A DNA stretch of 58,883 nt from Dethiobacter sp. (GCA_018335875.1 JAGXRN010000012.1:1-58883); one strand, 5' to 3'. Positions 45,383 to 55,174 are shown, counted from the stretch's first letter. Notes: generated by a model not told the origin, from the letters alone. Translations and numbers: made by a program.

Positions 45383-48300
45383 CTAATTTTCCCTGCCTGT
45401 AGCAGACTTATCCAGCGTATTCATACTGACAGAGTTAGTGCCGAACAATTCCTTAATTTCCTCCAACTTAACCGGATCTTCGCTGAGCCAGAAATCCTCA
45501 GAGGTTAGTACATTTTTATGTTCGGCGGGAAAATAAATATACACCGGTACAAGTCCACGGGAACCTGTCAGAATATCTCTGAGCTGGAGAAGTTCACTCA
45601 TTGCGGCATCTTCGCAGCGGATAACCACTTCTTTTGCCTCGCGGGGCAAGGGGAATATCATTTCAGCCATTATCTTAACTTCTTCTTCTTCCTTACGGCT
45701 TGTCCGGCCGTTGACGGCAACTACACTGTCGCTTGTAAGGCACAAACGCACTTTTTCGTAAACTTCAGGGAATACCACAACTTCCACTGCTCCTGCGAGG
45801 TCTTCAAGTTGGAAGAAGGCCATCTGCTTCCCTTTTTTGGTGGTAATATGTTTTACACTTATAATCATACCTGCCAGCTGCACATCTTCATTGTCTCCCA
45901 TCTCAGCCAGGTCGCTGCTTTGAATCAAAGTAGTGAGGCGGTTAAGCACCGGTCCATATTCCTGGAGAGGGTGGCCGCTGATATAAAGGCCCAGTGCCTC
46001 TTTCTCCATGGCCAGCCGCTCGCGCGAAGACAATTCAGGCAGATTGGGCAAATCATCCCGGGCTTTTACCCACTCACTGTCTTCTTCTACTATTTCAAAC
46101 ATGGACATCTGACCGTTTTGGCGCTCCCGGTGTTCTGTCTGTGCCGCAGATACAGTCTCATCCAGTACCGCCAGCAGTTGTGACCTGTTGGCGCCCAGGC
46201 AGTCAAAGGCGCCACACTTAATAAGGTTTTCCATCACTTTTTTATTACAGCTGCGCAGGTCTACACGGGAGCAGAAGTCGCGCAGTGAAGTGAAATCACC
46301 ATTTTTGCCACGGGCCTGCAAAATGGACTCGATCGCTCCCTGCCCCACGTTTTTTACAGCCGCCAAACCAAAGCGAATGGATTTTTCAGCACTGACAGCA
46401 AAATTAGCTTCACTTTGATTGATGTGGGGGGAGAGCACTTCGATACCGGCTCTCTTGGAATCGGCAATATAAGCGGCTACTTTATCAGTGTTGGACATTA
46501 CGCCTGTCATCAGTGCAGCCATGAACTGTGTGGGGTAATTTGCTTTGAGATATGCAGTCTGATAAGCAACCAGGGCATATGCAGCAGCGTGTGATTTATT
46601 AAAACCATAGGAGGCAAATTTGACAATCAGGTCATAAAGCTCGTCCGCCATTTTTTTAGGATGCCCGTTGCCGACACAGCCCCGTACAAATACTTCACGC
46701 TGTTCATTTAGAGTTTCCAGCTTTTTCTTGCCAATGGCGCGCCGCAACAGGTCCGCCTCACCCAGTGAGAATCCGGCCATGGAGGCGGCCACCTGCATAA
46801 TCTGCTCCTGGTAAACCATGACACCGTAGGTCTCTTTAAGGATGGGCTCCAAAGAAGCATGAAGGTAATTGATGGGTATCTGCCCGTGTTTGCTCTGAAT
46901 AAAAACAGGAATCTGCTCCATGGGCCCGGGCCGGTAAAGCGCTACCACGGCGATTATATCTTCGAATACGCTGGGCTTTAAGTCGCGCAGGATGCTGCGC
47001 ATGCCGCTTGACTCCAGCTGGAATACACCGGCGGTATCACCTTGGGAAAGGAGGTGGTATGTGGGCCCATCATCAAGCGGCAGTTGGGACAGATTAATTT
47101 TGCTCCCGTCCGGCTCCTCTGTAAGCCTTATCACCTCTTGCATAATTGTAAGTGTGCGCAACCCCAGAAAGTCCATCTTAAGCAGGCCCAGTTCCTCCAG
47201 TATGCCCATTGAGAACTGGGTTACCATGCCGTCTTCCCCGGATTTCTGAAGGGGCACATACCTTACAAGGGGCTCCCTGGAGATAACAACTCCGGCGGCA
47301 TGAGTGGAAGCATGCCGTGGCAAACCTTCCAAAGCCAGCGACAAATCTATCAGCCTTGTGACTTTTTCATCGTTTTTATACAACTCCTGCAGTTCAGATG
47401 ATTTCTGCAGCGCATCTTCAATTGAAATGTTTAACTCTGCCGGGATCATTTTGGCGATGCGGTCCACGTCGGCATAAGGCAGGTTTAATGCCCTTCCCAC
47501 ATCACGCACGGCCGCTTTGGCTGCCATGGTGCCAAATGTGATAATCTGCGCCACATTTTCCTCACCATATTTCTGTATCACATACTCTATTACCTGTCCG
47601 CGCTTTTCATAGCAGAAGTCTATATCAATATCGGGCATTGTTATTCGTTCAGGATTTAGAAAACGTTCAAAAAGCAGCCCGTACCTGAGAGGGTCAATAT
47701 CGGTAATTTTAAGACAGTATGCCGCGAGACTGCCGGCCGCTGAACCACGCCCGGGGCCCACTGGTATACCATTTTCATGAGCGTAACGGATGAAATCCCA
47801 GACTATTAAAAAATATGAAGCATAACCCATCTGGGCTATTACAGAAAGTTCAAAATCCAGGCGGTTGGCGATATCGTCTGATACATCCTGTTCGAATCTA
47901 TTTTTCAGACCCTGCAGGCAAACCTCACGCAAATAGCTATTCTCATCGTAACCTGCCGGAATCTCATACACAGGCAGGTGTGTATTGCCGAATTCAAAAT
48001 CCAGGTTGCAGGAATCGGCAATAACAAGGGTATTAGACATGGCTTCTGCCATCGCTGTCGGGTCAATGCCGCTTTTTGTGAAAAGGGCCGACATCTCAGC
48101 TGCAGTTTTAAGGTAGAACTCCGAAGTTGAAAAACGCATCCTTTTTTCATCTTCTACCGTTTTGGCTGTCTGGATGCACAACAGCACATCGTGGGCCTCG
48201 GCGTCGCTCTTATTTATATAATGCAGGTCATTGGTAACAACCAGCGGTGTCTTTGTTTCCCTTGCCAGACGCACAACCGCTTCATTGATCATTTTTTGTT

Positions 48301-48862
48301 CGGGCAGCCCGTGATCCTGCAGCTCAAGAAAGAAGTATTCTTCGCCAAATGTCTGTTTATAGAAAGCAATGAGGGACAGAGCATCCTGCAGCCTATTTTC
48401 AAGCAGCGCCTGCGGTATTTCGCCGGCTATGCAGGCAGAGAGTGCAGTCAGCCCCCGGTTGTGGCGCAGCAAAAGCTCGTGATCCACACGGGGTTTGTAG
48501 TAGAAGCCCTCGCTGAACCCACGTGAAACCAACTCCATCAAATTCAGGTATCCTTCCTGGTCTCTGGCAAGCAGCACCAAATGGTGCTGCTTGCTGTCTA
48601 TACGCGGGTCCCTGTCCGTGCGTCTTCTTGGTGACACATATACCTCACAGCCAATAAGGGGCTTAATTCCTGCTTTCTTTGCCTCTTTGTAAAAGTCGAT
48701 AACCCCGTACATTGTGCCATGGTCGGTAATGGCCAGAGCCGGCATACCCAGCACTTTCGCTCGTCCAATCATGTCCCTGATGCGAGAGGCGCCATCAAGC
48801 AGTGAATATTCGCTATGACAGTGTAAATGTACAAATTTGCTGTTTTCTTTGCTGTTTTCCAT
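45383..48862 (-). CDS. dnaE: DNA polymerase III alpha subunit (DnaE type)
   Basis: 1159 residues. N-terminal PHP domain (FVHLHCHSEYSLLDGASRIR), the polymerase palm acids PDIDIDF, the fingers, a helix-hairpin-helix part and an OB fold (VQLAGMIISVKHITTKKGKQ). It lacks an exonuclease insertion, so it is DnaE and not PolC. In Firmicutes it extends RNA primers on the lagging strand beside PolC. Its neighbours pfkA-pyk on one side and the YtrH/YtrI genes on the other match the order seen in Bacillus and many Clostridia. Confidence 0.97.
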   Translation of the reverse strand: MENSKENSKFVHLHCHSEYSLLDGASRIRDMIGRAKVLGMPALAITDHGTMYGVIDFYKEAKKAGIKPLIGCEVYVSPRRRTDRDPRIDSKQHHLVLLARDQEGYLNLMELVSRGFSEGFYYKPRVDHELLLRHNRGLTALSACIAGEIPQALLENRLQDALSLIAFYKQTFGEEYFFLELQDHGLPEQKMINEAVVRLARETKTPLVVTNDLHYINKSDAEAHDVLLCIQTAKTVEDEKRMRFSTSEFYLKTAAEMSALFTKSGIDPTAMAEAMSNTLVIADSCNLDFEFGNTHLPVYEIPAGYDENSYLREVCLQGLKNRFEQDVSDDIANRLDFELSVIAQMGYASYFLIVWDFIRYAHENGIPVGPGRGSAAGSLAAYCLKITDIDPLRYGLLFERFLNPERITMPDIDIDFCYEKRGQVIEYVIQKYGEENVAQIITFGTMAAKAAVRDVGRALNLPYADVDRIAKMIPAELNISIEDALQKSSELQELYKNDEKVTRLIDLSLALEGLPRHASTHAAGVVISREPLVRYVPLQKSGEDGMVTQFSMGILEELGLLKMDFLGLRTLTIMQEVIRLTEEPDGSKINLSQLPLDDGPTYHLLSQGDTAGVFQLESSGMRSILRDLKPSVFEDIIAVVALYRPGPMEQIPVFIQSKHGQIPINYLHASLEPILKETYGVMVYQEQIMQVAASMAGFSLGEADLLRRAIGKKKLETLNEQREVFVRGCVGNGHPKKMADELYDLIVKFASYGFNKSHAAAYALVAYQTAYLKANYPTQFMAALMTGVMSNTDKVAAYIADSKRAGIEVLSPHINQSEANFAVSAEKSIRFGLAAVKNVGQGAIESILQARGKNGDFTSLRDFCSRVDLRSCNKKVMENLIKCGAFDCLGANRSQLLAVLDETVSAAQTEHRERQNGQMSMFEIVEEDSEWVKARDDLPNLPELSSRERLAMEKEALGLYISGHPLQEYGPVLNRLTTLIQSSDLAEMGDNEDVQLAGMIISVKHITTKKGKQMAFFQLEDLAGAVEVVVFPEVYEKVRLCLTSDSVVAVNGRTSRKEEEEVKIMAEMIFPLPREAKEVVIRCEDAAMSELLQLRDILTGSRGLVPVYIYFPAEHKNVLTSEDFWLSEDPVKLEEIKELFGTNSVSMNTLDKSATGREN

Positions 48863-48989
48863 GCGTTCACCCCACCGCGAATCTTATCATATTATAAGTT
48901 CTTTTTTTACTGCAATTTTCCTTTTTTAATGAAGCTTGTGTCTAAATCTTTCTTCCCGCCAATAAATATAACAACAGGAGGTTAAAGCC

Positions 48990-49319
48990 ATGAATAAACT
49001 TTTGGACACCCTAGTTTTAAATGTCTTTATTTCCTGTGGAGTCATTCTTGGCGGCACACTGCTAGGGTCAGTTGGTGCAGTTTTTACCGGGCAGGCGCCC
49101 GGACACAGCATGCTCGAGCTTGCAGGAAAACTGAAGATATGGGCACTGGTTGCCGCCATGGGGGGGACATTTGATACTATAAAAGCCATAGAGACAGGCT
49201 TTTTAGGCTGGCAGATGGGAGTAATCGCCAAACAAGTGCTCCTGATATTATCTTCTTTCCTGGGTGCGCATGCCGGTTACCTTTTATTACTCTACATAGC
49301 GGGGGGAAATTCACGGTGA
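48990..49319 (+). CDS. ytrH: Sporulation membrane protein YtrH
   Basis: 109 residues. LVLNVFISCGVILGGTLLGS, then KIWALVAAMGGTFDTIKAIE and LLILSSFLGAHAGYLLLLYI, three membrane segments in the pattern of YtrH. In Bacillus the protein is made in the mother cell and is needed for cortex and efficient spore formation. CAGGAGG precedes the ATG. Its stop overlaps the start of the next gene by 4 nt. This is the best evidence in the window that the organism makes spores. Confidence 0.9.
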   Translation: MNKLLDTLVLNVFISCGVILGGTLLGSVGAVFTGQAPGHSMLELAGKLKIWALVAAMGGTFDTIKAIETGFLGWQMGVIAKQVLLILSSFLGAHAGYLLLLYIAGGNSR

Positions 49320-49777
49320 AGCGTGATTTTTCTCTGATTGTGCTTGGTGTTTTGCTTGGAGCAATATCTATGAATATCCATCTCGCCAGCCGGCTGGATA
49401 CACTCTATCTGGACCGCGAAAAACTCAGAGTCAGTCTTTATGAGACAACCGAACGCCTGAAAAAAATTGAAGCCCAGTGGCAGGACCACCGGACAATGCT
49501 TGTACGAGAAGTTGAAATTCAATTCAGCAAAGAAACACAGGACGTCTTTCTTGAAGTTGCTCTGCGGCAGGCGGTTATAAAACTGACTCAGGAACTGGTG
49601 GGAGAAAAACTGGACTTACTGTCTCCATATCTTGCCGTACAACTGCTGGACCGGCGTATAGTTGAAGCCGATAACGGACGCTACCGTCTTTTTGTGCGCA
49701 CACTGATTCTCTCTGAAAAAACTACCTATATTCTTGATTACGAACCACTAACCGCTCAGTCTGATGATGAACCTTAG
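49316..49777 (+). CDS. Sporulation protein YtrI-like
   Basis: 153 residues from a GTG that overlaps the ytrH stop (GTGA). One N-terminal membrane helix (FSLIVLGVLLGAISMNIHLA), a coiled coil (about 35-70, EKLRVSLYETTERLKKIEAQ), and an extracellular-type domain ending LILSEKTTYILDYEP. Position and layout match YtrI, the partner of YtrH in spore formation. Sequence similarity of YtrI is low across species, so location carries weight. The last 56 nt overlap the convergent gene. Confidence 0.75.
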   Translation: MKRDFSLIVLGVLLGAISMNIHLASRLDTLYLDREKLRVSLYETTERLKKIEAQWQDHRTMLVREVEIQFSKETQDVFLEVALRQAVIKLTQELVGEKLDLLSPYLAVQLLDRRIVEADNGRYRLFVRTLILSEKTTYILDYEPLTAQSDDEP

Positions 49778-49973
49778 TACTGCTTTGGTTAGCCTTCTGT
49801 TTGCTCTTTTCAAGCACAAGCCAGTGCCTGTAATGAGCTGTGAAAACAAGGAGCCCAAAGACCAGCCAGACCCTGGCAAATAGGCTGCCTGTTCCACCTT
49901 CGAGAAGCGGCGGCAGATTAAACAACCCAAGCGCCAGGATAAGATTGACAAGTATAAGAAGTCCAAGTGCCAT
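49722..49973 (-). CDS. Small membrane protein (YtpI-like by position)
   Basis: 83 residues from the ATG at 49973, set by AGGAGGTG upstream; the frame is open to 49994. Two membrane segments (LGLLILVNLILALGLFNLPP and ARVWLVFGLLVFTAHYRHWL) and a polar tail. YtpI is a small membrane protein near ytrI in Bacillus, and I suggest that only from location. The 3' end overlaps the YtrI gene tail to tail by 56 nt, so the tail residues are constrained on both strands. Confidence 0.5.
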   Translation of the reverse strand: MALGLLILVNLILALGLFNLPPLLEGGTGSLFARVWLVFGLLVFTAHYRHWLVLEKSKQKANQSSTKVHHQTERLVVRNQEYR

Positions 49974-50049
49974 ACATAACACCTCCTGTCCCAATATACT
50001 CAGAAACCCAAACTATTATCACAGGTTAAATAACTTTGGTAATTAAACA

Positions 50050-50078
50050 TTGTCATGATTTGTTCAAGCAATTATAAT
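50050..50078 (+). promoter_or_regulatory. Promoter of the AI-2E family gene
   Basis: TTGTCA (50050-50055) and TATAAT (50073-50078) with 17-nt spacing, 36 nt before the start codon. Confidence 0.65.
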
Positions 50079-50114
50079 TAGCATAGAAACACAAATCGAC
50101 AGGAGTGTGGAATT

Positions 50115-51146
50115 TTGAAAGACCGTCAGTGGGATTTTGCCTATAAACTGGTTGCTTTGCTCCTGCTTGTAGTGTCTGTGATATGGTTTGTGCAGAAAAT
50201 TTCCTGGGTTATCGGCCTGGTCCTTATTTCCCTGCTCATAGTTTACAGCATTTCCCCTCTCTCTTACTATCTCACCAAAAAAGGCATGCCTCACCTTATT
50301 TCAGTTCTGATAGTATATTTTACATTGCTTTTTATCTTTCTGCTCTTCTTTTACCTTATTATTCCCACATTAATAGTGGAACTGCGTAGTATGGCCCGCT
50401 ACCTGGCCACTGATTACAGCTTTGTACTGCCCCAGTTTATTGCACAGCTAGAGGAAATTTTGATCAATGACAACCTGATAGAGGCACTGCAGAACCTGTC
50501 GCAAGAACTGCCCATTCTCCTGCAGCAGGCGATTTCCACAGCGACAACAGTAACTGTAAATTTCCTGTCCGGGCTGACAGACATAATAATAATCCTTTTC
50601 CTTGTCTTTTACCTTATGCGTGACCTTGAGCCGCTCAGGAGAGGTGTTATCCGGCTTTTCCCGCCGCGCTTGCAAAAAGAAGCCACTCATGTCTTGGAAA
50701 TTATTGACCTCAAAGTAGGCTCCTATCTGCGCGGGAATTTTGTCCGCTGTGCTATCGTTGGTGTCATGACAGGAATCGTTCTAGCCGTGGTGGGCATGCC
50801 ATTTGCCCTCATATTCGGCATACTGGCCGGCCTTTTGAATATCATTGTCTATGTCGGCCCTTACCTCGCCGGTATTCCGGCAGTACTTCTCTCCCTTACC
50901 CCCGATACGCCAAACATTTTTCTAATCATACTCATTTATATTATAATACAGGCTGTGGACGCTTTTATTCTTGTGCCGCTGCTGCTTGGCAAGGCAACAG
51001 ACCTGCGTCCTTTCACCATAATCATCAGCCTGCTTATAGGAGGGCAGCTGCTTGGGATAATCGGCATTATCCTAGCTATCCCCGTAGCCGCCACTCTCAA
51101 AGTTGTCGTCTACCACTACTACCTGAAAGAAAGCCGAAAGCTGTGA
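50115..51146 (+). CDS. AI-2E family (PerM/YdiK) transporter
   Basis: 343 residues from a TTG with CAGGAG upstream. About seven to eight membrane segments with the typical arrangement: two at the N-terminus, a hydrophilic region (about 90-150), then the conserved GNFVRCAIVGVMTGIVLAVV, FGILAGLLNIIVYVGPYLAG, LVPLLLGKATDLRPFTIIIS and GIIGIILAIPVAATLKVV. Despite the name most members are Na+/H+-linked or orphan permeases; sporulation or cell-envelope roles are known (YtvI). Its own promoter and terminator surround it. Confidence 0.9.
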   Translation: MKDRQWDFAYKLVALLLLVVSVIWFVQKISWVIGLVLISLLIVYSISPLSYYLTKKGMPHLISVLIVYFTLLFIFLLFFYLIIPTLIVELRSMARYLATDYSFVLPQFIAQLEEILINDNLIEALQNLSQELPILLQQAISTATTVTVNFLSGLTDIIIILFLVFYLMRDLEPLRRGVIRLFPPRLQKEATHVLEIIDLKVGSYLRGNFVRCAIVGVMTGIVLAVVGMPFALIFGILAGLLNIIVYVGPYLAGIPAVLLSLTPDTPNIFLIILIYIIIQAVDAFILVPLLLGKATDLRPFTIIISLLIGGQLLGIIGIILAIPVAATLKVVVYHYYLKESRKL

Positions 51147-51232
51147 CGGGACTGCCCAAACTACCTACACGTACCACTGGTACACAGCGTAGGATAAAAT
51201 ATCAAAAGCTCGTGACATAATATCTTTAAAAC

Positions 51233-51282
51233 TAAAGCCCCTCGGTTTTTACATTTTGGTAAAGACCGAGGGGCTTTTTCTT
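51233..51282. terminator. Bidirectional terminator between convergent operons
   Basis: AAAGCCCCTCGGT...ACCGAGGGGCTTTTT, 13-bp stem. It ends the AI-2E gene and, from the other side, the BKACE operon. Confidence 0.85.
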
Positions 51283-51305
51283 AGACTGGCACTTATTTCA
51301 GTAAA

Positions 51306-52226
51306 TTAGAAATTAACACTTTGTAAACCTTTTAGTCCTAATATTTGCCTGGCATCATCCGGAGTGGCAATATCATAACTGAGCTCCCTTGCAATCCTCA
51401 CCACTTTTTCCACCTGGTCAGCACTGCTCTTTGCCAATACCCCCTTCGCAGCATAAAGACTATCTTCGAGCCCTACTCTTACATTTCCGCCCATAGCCAA
51501 GGCGGCGGCACAAATCTTTAGTTGATTCCGTCCAGCGGCGCAGACTGACCAGTTAAATTCACCGATTAGTTCTTTTGCAGAATTGTAAAGGAAGACCAAA
51601 TTTGACACTGTGGCAGGAAGACCACCTAGAATACCTAATACAAACTGGAGGTAAACAGGACGCTTTAGATAACCTTCATACATAAGCTGTGCAGCATTGT
51701 TAATCATGGCGCTGTCGTAAATTTCTAACTCAGGCCTGGTATCCAAGCTATTCATAGTACTTAAAAAGTATTTCATCGTCGCAAACGTGTTGCTAAAAAC
51801 AAAATCCTCAGTAAATTCTAGATATTGTTTCTCCCAGTCAAATTTAAAATCCTTAAATTTTTCGAGAACCGGATAAAGAGCAAAATTAACTGATCCCATG
51901 TTAAACGAGGCAAGTTCAGGCTTGAAAGCTGGCACAACACTGATACGTTCTTCTTTTGTCATACCCAAACCACCGCCTGTGGTAGTGCATACAATGACAT
52001 TGCAGCGCTTACGGATATTACTCAGAATTTCTCTGTAAATATTAATGTCGGAAACAGGCTTGCCTATTTTCGGATCCCTGGCATGAATGTGAACTACAGC
52101 CGCTCCCGCGTCGCAGGCCCTCACTGCATCTTCAGCAATCTCGTCAGGTGTAATCGGCAAATAGGGCGACATGCTTGGGACGTGTATGGAACCTGTTACT
52201 GCTGCAGTCACGATTATTTTAGTCAT
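51306..52226 (-). CDS. Beta-keto acid cleavage enzyme (BKACE / Kce family)
   Basis: 306 residues. Kce-type enzymes condense a beta-keto acid with acetyl-CoA and split it to acetoacetate plus a new acyl-CoA. The zinc ligands are the two His of AAVVHIHARDP and the Glu of VRVGLEDSLY; the C-T-T-T-G-G-G segment is present. It is DUF849. The substrate varies widely across the family, 3-keto-5-aminohexanoate being only one, and no lysine-fermentation genes are adjacent. The last gene of the fatty acid/CoA operon. Confidence 0.92.
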   Translation of the reverse strand: MTKIIVTAAVTGSIHVPSMSPYLPITPDEIAEDAVRACDAGAAVVHIHARDPKIGKPVSDINIYREILSNIRKRCNVIVCTTTGGGLGMTKEERISVVPAFKPELASFNMGSVNFALYPVLEKFKDFKFDWEKQYLEFTEDFVFSNTFATMKYFLSTMNSLDTRPELEIYDSAMINNAAQLMYEGYLKRPVYLQFVLGILGGLPATVSNLVFLYNSAKELIGEFNWSVCAAGRNQLKICAAALAMGGNVRVGLEDSLYAAKGVLAKSSADQVEKVVRIARELSYDIATPDDARQILGLKGLQSVNF

Positions 52227-52281
52227 ATTACCATCTCCTCAAGTGTTTCTAAATAAATAAAAAATAAAAAGGAGTTAACAC

Positions 52282-53463
52282 TCAACCTAATTCTTTCCCC
52301 ACAATTGCTATTGCCGATACACAGGAGTATGGTGTTCCCCCCATATTATGTGCAAGTCCAACCCGAGGGTCATCCTGTTGACGTTTACCGGCCTTACCAT
52401 GGAACTGCAGCCATAACTCATAAAGCATGCGTAGGCCACTAGCGCCGATAGGATGACCAAAGGATTTTAAGCCCCCATCGATATTGACGGGAAGTACGCC
52501 GTCACGGTCGAACTTACCATCTAATACATCGCGCCAGCCTCTACCACGCTCACTAAGCTGAAGGTCCTCGTAAATGACTAACTCAGTGATTGTGAAGCAG
52601 TCGTGCACTTCAGCCAAGCTAATCTCTCTCCTTGGCTCACTTATGCCGGCCTCTTTGTAAGCAACTGCTGCTGCGTGACATGTCTCCATCACCGTCGTAA
52701 AGTCATAGCTCTGGTGCCTTTCGCTATGAGCCGGCCCTGCTGCTACTTGGAGCGCCTTAACATACATCGGATCTTTCCTGTACTTTTTTGCATCCTCAGC
52801 GCGCGTAATAATTGCGCAGGCGCAGCCGTCGGAAACACCGGAACAGTCCATGATGGTAAGAGGGTATGCGATCATGGGTGAATTAAGAATCTTTTCCATA
52901 GGCACTTCAGCCATGAATTGAGCTTTTGGGTTTAAAGCGCCATTGGCGTGATTTTTATAGGCAATGCGTGCAAGGACTTCCCTTAATTGCTGGATGGAAA
53001 GTCCATACTTGTGAGCGTAAGAGGGGCCAAGCAGGGCAAACATGGCAGGTGCTGAAAGCTCCGGTGAGGTCCTGTCGGAATCGACAGGAGGAAGTGCCAG
53101 TCCACTATGTCCACTGTCTTTAAGCTTTTCTACACCGATTGCCATGGCTACATCACAGACCCCGGCCGCTACCGCGTAGCAAGCGTTTCGAAAAGCCTCC
53201 ATACCAGTACAACACATGTTTTCAACTCTCGTCACAGGTTTGTATTGTGACTTTAACCGATTGGAGAAGGAAATTCCTGCCAACCCAGAATTAAAGGTGC
53301 CAAACCAGAAAGCGTCTATGTCGTTAAACTCAATTCCTGCATCCGTTAAGGCTTCATTTACTGCCTCCACCATCAGGTCTTCAAGACTGCAGTCAAACCT
53401 TTCACCGAACTTGCTGCATCCCATACCAATTGTTGATACTCTGTCTTTAATGCCTATTGCCAT
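52282..53463 (-). CDS. SCP-x-type thiolase
   Basis: 393 residues. Thiolase fold with the nucleophile Cys in VENMCCTGMEAFRNA, then LAEVHDCFTITELV (the N-x-E/H-D-C segment) and the GHPIGASGLRM His. These are the marks of SCP-x/acetyl-CoA acetyltransferases, which in archaea and in BbsAB-type pathways act together with a DUF35 protein. It lies 14 nt behind the HMG-CoA-synthase-like gene, which supplies a DUF35 domain. Confidence 0.9.
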   Translation of the reverse strand: MAIGIKDRVSTIGMGCSKFGERFDCSLEDLMVEAVNEALTDAGIEFNDIDAFWFGTFNSGLAGISFSNRLKSQYKPVTRVENMCCTGMEAFRNACYAVAAGVCDVAMAIGVEKLKDSGHSGLALPPVDSDRTSPELSAPAMFALLGPSYAHKYGLSIQQLREVLARIAYKNHANGALNPKAQFMAEVPMEKILNSPMIAYPLTIMDCSGVSDGCACAIITRAEDAKKYRKDPMYVKALQVAAGPAHSERHQSYDFTTVMETCHAAAVAYKEAGISEPRREISLAEVHDCFTITELVIYEDLQLSERGRGWRDVLDGKFDRDGVLPVNIDGGLKSFGHPIGASGLRMLYELWLQFHGKAGKRQQDDPRVGLAHNMGGTPYSCVSAIAIVGKELG

Positions 53464-53477
53464 TCCAATTACCTCCT

Positions 53478-54890
53478 TTAAACCATCTTAGGGATAGCTT
53501 TCCAGAAGTATGTCTGAACTCCGTCCACGGTAAATAGCTTCCGGAAGGACATCTCCACTTCTATACCAACTTGTATTTTATCCAGGTCACAATCGGCAAG
53601 ATTACAGAACATGCGTCCACCCCCCTCAAAGTCCACCACCACTACTACGCCCGGAGGATCAGGTGAATCGGTTAGATAGTCAACAGTAAAAGTAACTACC
53701 TTGCCCTTTCTTCCATAAAACCGGTATGACTCCATCCTATCTATGCTTTGGCATTGCACGCAGACCCTGGTGGGTGGAAACTGGGCTGTATTACAATCTG
53801 TACATTTGCAGCCGTAAAGAGCGTAGTTCTTAGCGAAGTTACGGAAGTAGTCGGGGAGTGACGACCTCTCCTGCCGTGGTCTTCTTGCTGGTTCAGTTGT
53901 AATAAGTCCTCTCCAACGCAAGTATTTTTCATAATTCATACTGTTTTTTTTCAGTCTGAGACAGTTTTTTATTCCCGGTCGTGGCTTGAGCTTTAAAATT
54001 TCGTCAGTTACCTGGAAAACAATAGCGTCACTTCCTTCGCCATAAGTTAGGAATAATATCTTATTGCCCGGTTTGGCCTCTTCCAATGCCGCGACCAGCA
54101 TCATCGGCGCATTTGCTACACCGGCATTTCCAACAGTGAGGTATAGACCATCCTGTATTTGATCTGGTTCAAATCCTAGCCTACTGGCTTGCTCCATCTG
54201 GTACCTGGGAGTAACCCCATAATTTATAATACGGAAGAAGTCCTTTGGTTTCAGGCCCGTCTTTTCCATCACTGTTATTGCAGCCTCCGTCATAAATCTG
54301 TTGTAGCCCTGGGAGATACAGAATCTTTCCTCCCAGCTACGTATAAATATGTCTCCATCAGAGCGCCACTGATCGTGAAAGTCAATAGAAACACTATCAT
54401 ATGCAAGCATTTCCGCTACAACATTTTTATTCCCCAGCACAAAAGCCGCTGCTCCATCCCCAAGACTGGCCTCAGCCTGACCGTCGGCAGCACCCAGACG
54501 CATGTCACTGGCAGAGACCAGCACATTCAAGCCGTTTTTAGCCGCGTCTATCGCCGCAAGCATAGCTGTAGAGCCCGCCCGAAGAGTGTCAGTAAAGTCA
54601 GCTGTTCGGAGATTTGGTCCTGTATCCAGTGCAGCAGCAATAACAGTGGCGCATTGCTTTTCTTTATAGGGTGAGGTGGTTGTAGCGAAGTATAAGGCAT
54701 CGAGCGATTTGGGCTTAACAAACTTGCAGCACTCAAGGCCCGCTGCCACTCCCATGGTAATGCTGTCTTCATCGTAATTAGCCACAGCCTTTTCCCCAGG
54801 CGGTACTGGTTTGCCAAAGGCTGCTTTGATATGTTTGCGTTCAAGCCGATTGTAGGGTACGTAAGCGCCAAAAGAAGTTATACCCACCAT
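53478..54890 (-). CDS. HMG-CoA synthase-like protein fused to DUF35 (zinc ribbon/OB fold)
   Basis: 470 residues. The thiolase-like N-terminal domain (1-310) begins GITSFGAYVPYNRLERKHIK and shows the family's DSITMGVAAGLECC and GDGAAAFVLG. The position of the catalytic Cys, normally in N-x-C-Y-G-G-T, reads DFTDTLRAGSTAM with no Cys. The C-terminal part (about 335-470) is DUF35: a rubredoxin-like ribbon CKCTDCNTAQFPPTRVCVQC and an OB fold (VTFTVDYLTDSPDPPGVVVV). In archaea these are two proteins that form a complex with a thiolase. The gene is fused here and adjacent to the thiolase. Confidence 0.85.
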   Translation of the reverse strand: MVGITSFGAYVPYNRLERKHIKAAFGKPVPPGEKAVANYDEDSITMGVAAGLECCKFVKPKSLDALYFATTTSPYKEKQCATVIAAALDTGPNLRTADFTDTLRAGSTAMLAAIDAAKNGLNVLVSASDMRLGAADGQAEASLGDGAAAFVLGNKNVVAEMLAYDSVSIDFHDQWRSDGDIFIRSWEERFCISQGYNRFMTEAAITVMEKTGLKPKDFFRIINYGVTPRYQMEQASRLGFEPDQIQDGLYLTVGNAGVANAPMMLVAALEEAKPGNKILFLTYGEGSDAIVFQVTDEILKLKPRPGIKNCLRLKKNSMNYEKYLRWRGLITTEPARRPRQERSSLPDYFRNFAKNYALYGCKCTDCNTAQFPPTRVCVQCQSIDRMESYRFYGRKGKVVTFTVDYLTDSPDPPGVVVVVDFEGGGRMFCNLADCDLDKIQVGIEVEMSFRKLFTVDGVQTYFWKAIPKMV

Positions 54891-55174
54891 AACAGAACCT
54901 CCTCGTAAGTTTTTGATGCTACCATCTACTTATTGCTTGCAAAGCGTACATCTTTATATTTATTGGGTGCAGCTTCCGCTTTTTGTTCCTCTTTTAATGC
55001 AGGTCTTCATCCAAAGTTACATTTGCATTAATCTTATGATTTGAATTCAATACGCTCTACAAATAATGTACTTCCACAGGACAGATTTATTTTTATGATA
55101 GAAATAAGTTCACCCTTACTTAACCAGAATATTTTCTATCATAAATAAAATCTCCAATCCCTGAAAAGTTGTTC
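54891..55174. other. Intergenic region in the operon
   Basis: 284 nt between the acyl-CoA ligase and the HMG-CoA-synthase-like gene, AT-rich. No gene. A hairpin or promoter is not obvious, so the downstream three genes may be read through or have a weak own promoter. Confidence 0.3.

Noticed and set aside
45518..46183. 221-codon plus-strand open frame inside dnaE
   Set aside because: Shadow of the dnaE coding strand; no motif, no ribosome site.
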